64,000 nt of DNA from Atrichornis clamosus. Taxonomy: Eukaryota; Chordata; Aves; Passeriformes; Menuridae. Below the pieces are notes generated by a model. It saw only the letters and a list, made by a program, of their open reading frames with translations. It made no database searches and had not been told where the DNA came from. How positions within the stretch are numbered: the stretch's first letter is position 1; each line of letters starts with the position of its first letter. Below, one piece after another: positions 56,233 through 64,000 of the stretch. The position numbers and the translations under genes are program-made. The stretch covers positions 62,001 to 126,000 of the forward strand of contig WBMZ01011701.1 of NCBI GenBank assembly GCA_013400975.1, written 5' to 3'.

Positions 56233-57000
56233 CCCCTTTCATGGTGCACCACAGAAATAAGAAACTTTTCACAACGTCTTCAAAAAAAATCATGGCATTA
56301 CAGGACTTGGGAGTGCCGGTGGATGAGAAGCTGGACATGAGGCAGCAATGTGCACTTGCAGCCCAGAAAGCCAAATGTGTCTTGGGCTGCATTAAAAGCA
56401 GTGTAGCCAGCAGGGTGAAGGAGGGGATTCTGCTTCTCTACTCTGCTCTTCTGAGACCCCACCTGCAGTGCTGTGTCCAGCACAGGAGGGACATGGACCT
56501 GTTGGAGTGAGTCCAGAGAAGGGCCAACAAGATGATTGGAGGGCTGGAGCACCTCTACTATGAGGAAAGGCTGAGAGAACTGGGTTTGTTCAGCCTGGAA
56601 AAGAAAATGCTTTGGGNCATTTATTCAGCTTGGAAAAGAAAATGCTTTGGGGTGACCTGATTGTGGCCTTCCAGAACCTGCAGGCACCTCACAAGCAAGA
56701 TGAAGAGAGACTTTTTACAGGGTGTGTAGTGACAGGACAAGGGGAAATGGCTTCAAACTAAAAGAGAGTAGCCTTAGATAAGAAATTCAGCAGAAATTCT
56801 TTACTGTGAGGGTGATAAGGCATCAGAACAGGCTGCCCAGAGAAGCTGTGGATGCCTCACCCCTGGAAGTGCTCAAGGCCAGGATGGATGGGGCTCTGAA
56901 CAATCTGGTTTAGTGGAAGGTGTCCCTGCCCATGGCAGGGGGGCTGGAACTTGATGACCTTTAAGTTCCCTTCCAATCCAAACCATTCTATGAGTCTATA
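56233..57000 (+). mobile_element. CR1, ORF2 C-terminal part and 3' UTR
   Basis: Plus-strand reading gives [20 protein letters not shown] and [20 protein letters not shown], the C-terminal end of CR1 ORF2, then the 3' UTR (CTGTGGATGCCTCACCCCTG) and the tail TTCCAATCCAAACCATTCTATGAG-like end. One ambiguous base (N, 56617) lies in a local 35-bp duplication. Confidence 0.94.
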
Positions 57001-59129
57001 AAAATGCAATAGAAGAATACTAAATTTGTATACATTATTGCTGCAGAATTCAAAATTTTCTTCATAGAAACCTTCTATTAAGGAGGCAACATATTAGGGC
57101 CAGAAGATGAGTTTATAAGCTAAAAGAAAAAAACAGCAGTCTCTTTTTTTTAAATTAATAGAAAGTAATCCATCATATGGCTAGATGCCCAAAAATTGTG
57201 AAGGAACTCAAAGATGAAAGACTAAAACTTTTTTACGTGATCTACTCTGCATCAGTATCAGAGGACTGGGCACTGGCTAATAAAACAAATACCTTCAGGG
57301 CTAGATGAATGAGAAACAACTGATGAGGAAGCCTTGGTAGGTAAAATAACAGGCATTATATTAAAGAACAGAATTAAGAGGCAGCTCAAATTATTTAATT
57401 TCCGAAGGAAAAGTCAAAAAGGTTTTTGTGAAAGGAAGAAACACTCATCATGAACTGCTGAGGTTCACTAAAGGGGTTAATAAGCACTAGAGTAAAGAAG
57501 ATTGATCTACATTATATGGATTTGCAAATAAAGCTTTCAAAAAGATCAATTGTCAAATGCTTTTAGGAAAAGCATAAGGGAAATGACCTTCAAATATAGA
57601 GACTTGATTAAATGTTGGAATGGAGAGGATAGGAATGAAATGAATAGTTAGACCTTACAGCAACAATTGTAAGGTATAAGTGGAGCTCTCCAGGCATCCG
57701 CACAGTCAGGTGAAAAGGGAAAAGCTACAAGAGTGACATCTGCAGACAAAACTATGTTATTCAAGGTAATAAGGATGGTCATGGAGAATTACAGAACTTT
57801 CCAAGAGTGAGCAACTATGTTGCATTAGAATGGCAAATGAAAATTCAGTGTAGGCAAATGGGAAAAGAACAAACCTAAACCTAAATTCACATCAAAATGA
57901 CGATCTCTGAACTGATCATTACTACCATGAAGCCTATTTCTACTTTTGTGAGCAACTGAGCTAACTAGTTAAGGGCTCGTGATCACTACTAGTTAAAATT
58001 TCCCTCTTTCATTAAGCCTAAGACAAATGTACAGTCTAAAAAATGTAAAAGATTACAGGAGACAAGTTTCTAAATTACAACATTTCCAGTTTAGACAAGT
58101 TAGATTATGAAATACAAATTTGTGGAAAATGCAACTTCCTTGAATTTATCACTATAAAAGTCAAAAAATTTATTTGTGCTTATTAGCAATATGCCCATAA
58201 TAAATAGATTTAACCTCCAGATTAAATTTTAATTTAAATTTTAATTTTAGGAGGGTGTTAGCTTCCTCTGCTCATGGAGACTATCAAATTAATTGACAAA
58301 AATTTTCCAGATCAGCATGGCAAGATGGGAAAACTGGCTATTTGTGTCATTTATCACTTTTTAAGGTAGTAAGTACTTTTACAGATATTAACTGCTTTCT
58401 ACAAGCTGCTTTGTTATCCTTTTTAGTGAAGGCAGTGATGCAGTGGTTCATATTTTCTGTTCTACTGCCTTTCATTTATTTGCTTTATCTGGAAGGGGAT
58501 TCAGCAGCACAAGCCTTAAAGATTCATGCCTGCATTTTTTCTGATATGCAAACCACATAAATAAATCAATAACTAAAAGCTTGATTGTACTAACCTGGGA
58601 TGTTTCTGGGTAGCTTAGCACAAATAACAAAATGTCCATTTGGATAATTTGTTTTCCATGGAATAGCCAACAAAAACGTTTGTCAATTAAAAGCTCACAT
58701 TTTGTCTGGCCATTTGATTCAGGCCCTGCAACCTGTTTCGTGATCCAAAATTATCTTTAGCTTAGTTGCCAGCACAAAAAGCATACCTGGATCCACACAG
58801 AAGCAACTAAACAGACATGGAATGTTTTCTTCCCTTTTACTAAGTAATACTAACATGGCAGGGGGAGTGGTGATTGCCTGTGCTGAATTCAGGTTTTTTC
58901 ACCACACCTGTTTAGCAGCACCTTCATACTGCAACTCGCAGTTAATACAATTGTTCAGGCACAGCTGAACTAAACTGCTCTAAAGGTTTTAAAATCTCCG
59001 CTCACAGCTGCATGGAGCTCACAGGAGTAACTCCTCTGACCTGTGGGTCACGAGAAAAGCACTTCTTATGCTTCAGATGCAGATGCCAGCTATGCAGCTG
59101 AGACATGATGTACTCATATCAGGTAAGTT

Positions 59130-59195
59130 ATAGAATCATGTAGATTGGAAAAGACTTTGAGATAGAGTCCAACCACAAATCTTGCAAGTTTGACC
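59130..59195 (-). mobile_element. CR1 3'-end remnant, minus orientation
   Basis: ATAGAATCATGTAGATTGGA then AAAGACTTTGAGATAGAGTC and CAACC correspond to the reverse complement of the CR1 3' terminus. About 65 bp. Confidence 0.7.
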
Positions 59196-62100
59196 ATATG
59201 ACAAACAGGATGTAAATAACATGTGCACAGCATACCCATGCCATTATGGATTTTAATAAGAAGGTATTTCCATTGTACTCTCTCACTCTGTTATGCACAA
59301 CATCTTCATTAAAACAGATCAGCAGCTATGCTGGGCTTGTTGGGGTTTTCCAGTCATTCTGAAGTTATTTAAACCTCCAGCTGCCCTTTCAATCATTCCT
59401 ACTAATCTTACTTTGAGGTGTGCCTACCAGACCATCTTTGAAAAGATCCAGATGCATTAGCTAAAAATAGAAGTTGCATGGTACTTCTTCCACAGTAGCT
59501 CAGAAAGAGCTATTTGCTCAGCTGTGTTACCAGCTCGTACAAGAAATCTTCAGGTTGAAACCATTGAAAGTAAAATGTCTTCCTTGTTTTCTCTCTCTCC
59601 TCATAACTTACTAATATACACACAATTAAAGGAAATTAACTCCTTCAAAACATAGATTTCAAAATGTAGAAAGTGAGGGGGAAAGTGTTTCGATTTTGTA
59701 CAGTTGTGACATTTTAAATTAATATTTACTTCCAAGTAGTCTTTAAGAATGCCTTACTCATTTTGCAGTCTACTGGAGTTATTTACCACCAAAGAAGACT
59801 CCATTTAATGCAACTTTTACCTACTCATTTCCTTACAATTTAAGTTTGATAAAAATGTAATTAAACAGAGCTGCAACAAGTAAGCATATTTAATCTAAGC
59901 TACCCAATTCTTTGACAAATAACAAAAAACACCCACTTTGCAAGTTACAATAGTAGCAGCTGTATGAAAAACATAAAGCTTGCCAACCAGCCAACATAGT
60001 AGTGGCTTTCCTAACTTTCTTTTTCTCTAGAGAAATAAAAAGACAATAATCACAGGCCATAGATTTGTATTTCTTTTCTGCAGTGTAATTCATTTTTTCC
60101 CAGTCTCTTCTTAGTAAAATTTTAGTCTTTCATTCTTTCTGAAACCAGTCAACTCCTAACAAGGCACTTCTTGCTCTAAGCATTTGGAGACTTATTTATG
60201 TATTGATTAACCTAAGGTTTAGATGCTACTTTAACTGGACCTTTGGAGGCTCTTCCCTAACAAACCATTGTATCAAAACTCTTTTACTTAGCACTTCCAG
60301 TGCCTTTTTCCCCAAGTATGATCCTATGACTGCTTTACAGCAAGTCAGGGCAGGGGGAAGTTAGTATTCAAATCCCATTATTCGCATTTTTCTCAAACAT
60401 TAAAAGGACTCTTAACTGAACACTCTTGTAACAGTGTCCCCGAGAAAACAAAGTAAGATTCCAAAAGCTTTTCCCTGAGGTTACTGCATTGTCTGATATG
60501 GCTAAACCAACACTCATGAAACCTTTTCTTCTCTGCTTTTAGCAGGAATTCCCTCTTCAACAGGGTTAAATAATCATCCAGAGGCCTGTTTGCATCATCT
60601 GGGAGGGATATAAAATAACCACACCACAGGTGAAGGTTAAACTCACTTTTTTGCTGAGACTCTTACAGTACCTTGATGTACTTCAGTATATTTGAACTTC
60701 AGCTTTTAAATTCCAACAAATCTAAAAGCATCTTATGGCATGGTACCTCCAGGTGCATTCACCTCACTAATGCTAGAGACTTGCAGCTCTGTAGCCTTGC
60801 ACCTAAGCTGCTTTCCACAGCCTCTGGGACAGGGTTTTTTCCCCTCTGCTGTTCTGGTGCTAATACTCTTGTGGTGTCATTCCCTACGGCCTGCACCTCC
60901 AAACCCCTAAAGTGCTGCTACCGTGTTTCTCATAGGAAGCCATTCCCTTGGCAAAAGGATCACCCTTCCTCACTTCCCCCTTTCTTTGCTTTTCATCTTT
61001 GAAGAGTTTTGTTTACATCAGAGAAAATCAAACATAGTGCATAACAAAGAAGAAAATAGTCATAGAGATGCTTGATAACTGTTCCTGGGTGACATATGTG
61101 CAAAGAGATTTATCAACAAATCAGCAACATTTACATTTGATTAGCATACTTCAATAAGCAGTAATAACCAACAGGGAGTTTGAACAGGTCCCAAGGAAAA
61201 GACAGGGCAGAGTGTTATTATCAGCTTCCCCATCTTTTTCATTCCCACTTGCTGCACTGGAGGCACAGACAGGTCAGACTAAGAGGGTGCTCAGCTGGGG
61301 TTCATCACCTGGCCACACTGGGAAGAGCACCCTCGCCCTTCTGCTGGTTTTTACTTTTCCCTCAAAAAATAAATCTTTCACCTCGACAGCCAATGAATGC
61401 CATCAGCTAGCTACAAATCCTGCTCATAAATCCTCGTAGAATGAACTTCTTACTTTTACAGCCTTTGTACACACTCAAAATTTCATAGAAAATTAAGAGT
61501 AAAAGGAATTATTTCATACAGGGAAGTTCTGTGCTTCTTGACCTAATTTATATTAACAAACAGTACACCACACATAATAAGCATTTTTCTTGAAGAGGTC
61601 CAAAACTTTGAAAAGAGAAAATAATTCAGAGTAGGGAGAAGGCAAGTTTTATTTCTCTATTAAACTAAAGTTCATTAGAAACAGACATGAGAAAACCCAA
61701 TTTCCACATTTTACATTTTCCCATCTTAAGACATGCCAAGTGAACTTAATGAGAGGCAGAATGGACATTATTTTCTCCATGCTAGAGGTTTAAAATGCTT
61801 TTGGTATGTAGATTTTTAGGAATCAAATGGTGAATAAAGAGAAGCTATATCCTACTTCCTTGAACTTCTGGCAGCTGATTGCGTATCCAAATTATGATCA
61901 CATAATCTCTTAGTGGTTGTAGCTTGCATACTCCACCCTCTATTATCTGCTAAATAAAACACTTTTCTCCATAGTAAAAATCTGATTGTTCTTTAAATTT
62001 GTAGTGTTCGTATGTGCTGTGGAAAAACTTGGTATATTTTCTTTTATAAACTATCATCTAATATACAAAGGCTTGATTCACATATTTCAGTCAAAAAATA

Positions 62101-62682
62101 CCATCTTCTTCTGAATTCTGATAATGAAAGTGAAGTCATTTAAATTACTCTAAAATTTACAGTTTAGGCCATTCTTCAGCCTGCTGTAAAAACAATTACA
62201 TTTGTGGGTGCAAGGCACAGAAACAATATGGGAACCACAAAAAGAAAATCTGTTGTGGTACACAGATTAGAAGACACAACTCCAAATTCAACATCATGAC
62301 GGATTCATTGATTCAAAAGTTTCTAATATTCTTCATACAACATAATTTTTTTTTTTTTTGGTCACGATAGTTTAGCAGTGTCTTCAGCTTTTTTAGGTGA
62401 CCCAAATGCTTCCAACACCTTCACAGAGGGCACCTCCTTTCTGTTTCCTCAGCCAAGCAGGAAAGACAGCTGATTTGAGTACAAATAGAATAAATACTTG
62501 AGGGCAAATCTGTACTCAAAATATTAAGTGAAGAGGGTTGAGGTCTTTTGTCCTGCAATAGCCTCCAAGAAGTTTTCTGTAACTCACCCTGCCCTTCCTT
62601 GATCTTAGAACACATAAGCAATGTCAGGTGCCACTCTCTGCGTTTACCCTTTTTGTTCACTTTCAATCCAGTCCTCCTAATA

Positions 62683-62687
62683 CCCTA
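62683..62687. repeat. Left target-site duplication CCCTA
   Basis: Five bases repeated exactly at 63252-63256 on the other side of the solo LTR. Confidence 0.9.
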
Positions 62688-63251
62688 TGTGCTGGGTTTG
62701 GCTGAGGTAGAGTTAAATTTCTTCCTAGCAACTGGTAAGGGGCCAAGTTTTGGATTTGTGCTGGAAACAGTGTTGATAATTCAGGGATATTTCAGTTCCT
62801 GCTGAGAAGGGCTTACCAAGCCTTTCTTACCCCACCAGCAATAGGCTGGGGGAGCACAAGCAGCTGGGAGAGAACACGGCCATAACAGCTGATCCAAAGG
62901 ATATTCCAGACCACATGCCATCATGCTCAGTATATAAAGCAGGGGGAGAAGGAGGAAGGGGGGACACTCAGAGCAGTGGTGTCTGTCTTCCCAAGTCACC
63001 CTTACATGTGATGGAGCCCTGCTCTCTTGGGGATGGCTCAACAGCCACCTGCCTGTGGGAAGTGGTGAATGCATTCTTTAAGCTGCTTAGCTTGCGTGAA
63101 TGGCTTTAACTTTCCCTATTAAACTGCTTTGATCTCAACCCACGAGTTTTTTACTTTTACTCTTCTCATTCTCTCCCCCATCCCAAAACAGGGAGAGTAC
63201 TAAGTGAACTACTGTGTGGGGTTTATTTGCTGTCTGGGTTAAACCACGACA
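62688..63251 (+). mobile_element. Solo ERVL-like LTR with 5-bp target-site duplication
   Basis: 564 bp, from TGTGCTGGGTTTGGCTGAGG to GGTTAAACCACGACA, flanked by CCCTA on both sides (62683-62687 and 63252-63256). It contains the TATA-like TATATAAAG at 62931-62939 and the polyadenylation signal ATTAAA at 63118-63123. The 5-bp duplication with TG...CA ends is typical of ERVL/ERVK-type integration. No internal genes are attached, so it is the product of LTR-LTR recombination. Confidence 0.95.
62931..62939 (+). promoter_or_regulatory. TATA-like element of the LTR
   Basis: TATATAAAG about 245 bp from the LTR start, in the usual U3 position for this LTR type. Whether it still drives transcription is unknown. 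Confidence 0.65.
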
Positions 63252-64000
63252 CCCTACAATCCACTGGGTACCACAGGAACACAACAACACGTGAGGCATG
63301 CTGTTATTTCCCAGAACAGAACAACTGTATCGTGTCCATTTTTGTTATGCAGTTAAACTGGACCAGCTGCAGCCTCTCAGCATTAGCAGTTCACCTGCAC
63401 AGAGCCAGAAGGTGTTCAGTGCTGTTTCCTACCCTGTGGTTCAACCCCAGGTCCTCACCCCAATTCACCCTTCAGGTATTTTAAATGCCTACTCAGATAC
63501 CTACAAACAAAAACAGTTATTTGCCAATAACCAAGCACCTCCCTTTACCTATGTTTAGCAACAGATTAAGTATAGATTGCAAATTTCAATATTACATGAA
63601 CAAATGCCAAAACCACTCAATTCCACAAAAGTGGCAATAATGCAAAGTTTTATAAGCTATCCTGGGCTTTCTGGGCTATACATGGGCAGCACATGTCTTC
63701 CAACTGTGTCAGAGAGGAATTTTTTCCTTGGTGCTAAATAAGACCTTTCTGGAAACAGCACTCCTGCCTGCTTAACACACACAGTAGAAAGCTGGGATTG
63801 TTGCTGAGCAACCAGAGCTGTGCTATTACTGTGTCCCCAGCTTACCATCTCTCTCTGCACATTTGGAGTGGAGGGGGTTGGACAGGATGCCCTGTAGCTG
63901 CTGGCTACTAAACCTCTTTCTGCTTCTGTGGCACAGGATTGCTACTTGTCGGGAAGTGTTATCATTCTTGATGTGTTTGGAGTATGACACATTGTATGAT
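63252..64000. other. Non-coding stretch (right edge)
   Basis: Right-hand target-site duplication followed by unremarkable sequence; nothing recognised. Confidence 0.6.

Larger units (their letters stand above)
57001..62687. other. Non-coding stretch
   Basis: 5.7 kb with one short CR1 remnant (about 59130-59195). Open frames are short. Nothing on either strand resembles an N-terminal dynein exon or another gene. Confidence 0.6.

Noticed and set aside
62781..63109. Frames of 64-97 codons at 62.8-63.1 kb
   Set aside because: Inside the solo LTR, which is non-coding.
43110..64000. Search for a neighbouring gene such as GLO1 or an N-terminal dynein exon
   Set aside because: I looked for recognisable motifs on both strands and found none; absence by eye is not proof.
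1..64000. tRNA, rRNA, bacterial promoters, operons or phage genes
   Set aside because: No cloverleaf-like or rRNA-like sequence was seen, and the spliced gene and CR1/LTR content show a vertebrate genome.

Overview
This is a eukaryotic, almost certainly avian, genomic window. It is AT-rich, has consensus GT-AG introns, and carries bird-type repeats: CR1 non-LTR retrotransposon fragments ending in the characteristic ATTCTGTG/ATTCTATG-like 3' repeats, and solo LTRs of the ERVL-like kind that start TGTGCTGG/TGTACTGG and end near GGTTAAACCACGACA. Nothing looks prokaryotic; there is no operon, CRISPR array or phage.

The left two thirds (625-43109, minus strand) hold part of one large gene, an axonemal outer-arm dynein heavy chain. 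I reconstructed 33 consecutive exons by splice site and reading frame. Their sizes sum to 5,649 nt (1,883 codons), every junction keeps phase, and no stop or frameshift interrupts them. They encode the stem (DHC_N1-like) and the linker (DHC_N2-like) and stop just before the first AAA+ module, which should lie beyond the left edge. The protein best resembles DNAH8, the sperm-flagellum outer-arm heavy chain; the close paralogue DNAH5 is the alternative. The assignment rests on remembered family features, not on an alignment. Exons are numbered w1 (42975-43109, most 5') to w33 (625-849, most 3') in transcript order.

Introns range from 96 bp to 4.6 kb. They carry old CR1 fragments (about 2.1, 31.3 and 42 kb), ERVL-like solo LTRs (20.97-21.54 and 25.87-26.54 kb), a probable LTR remnant (33.16-33.50 kb), a perfect 58-bp x 3 minisatellite (39.31-39.48 kb) and a 41-nt poly-A run (8.0 kb). 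Splice sites of note are one GC-AG intron, two NAGNAG-type tandem acceptors, and three junctions where a competing site would break the frame.

From 43.1 to 64 kb I find no convincing exon. It is either a very long 5' intron of the same gene or upstream intergenic DNA, and neither the start codon nor the promoter was identified. It holds a dense CR1 cluster (48.6-57.0 kb, both orientations, with two assembly-gap positions), a probable LTR at about 55-55.86 kb and a well-preserved solo LTR with a 5-bp target-site duplication at 62688-63251. I found no undescribed gene system; the best leads are splicing-level and repeat-level observations within the dynein gene.
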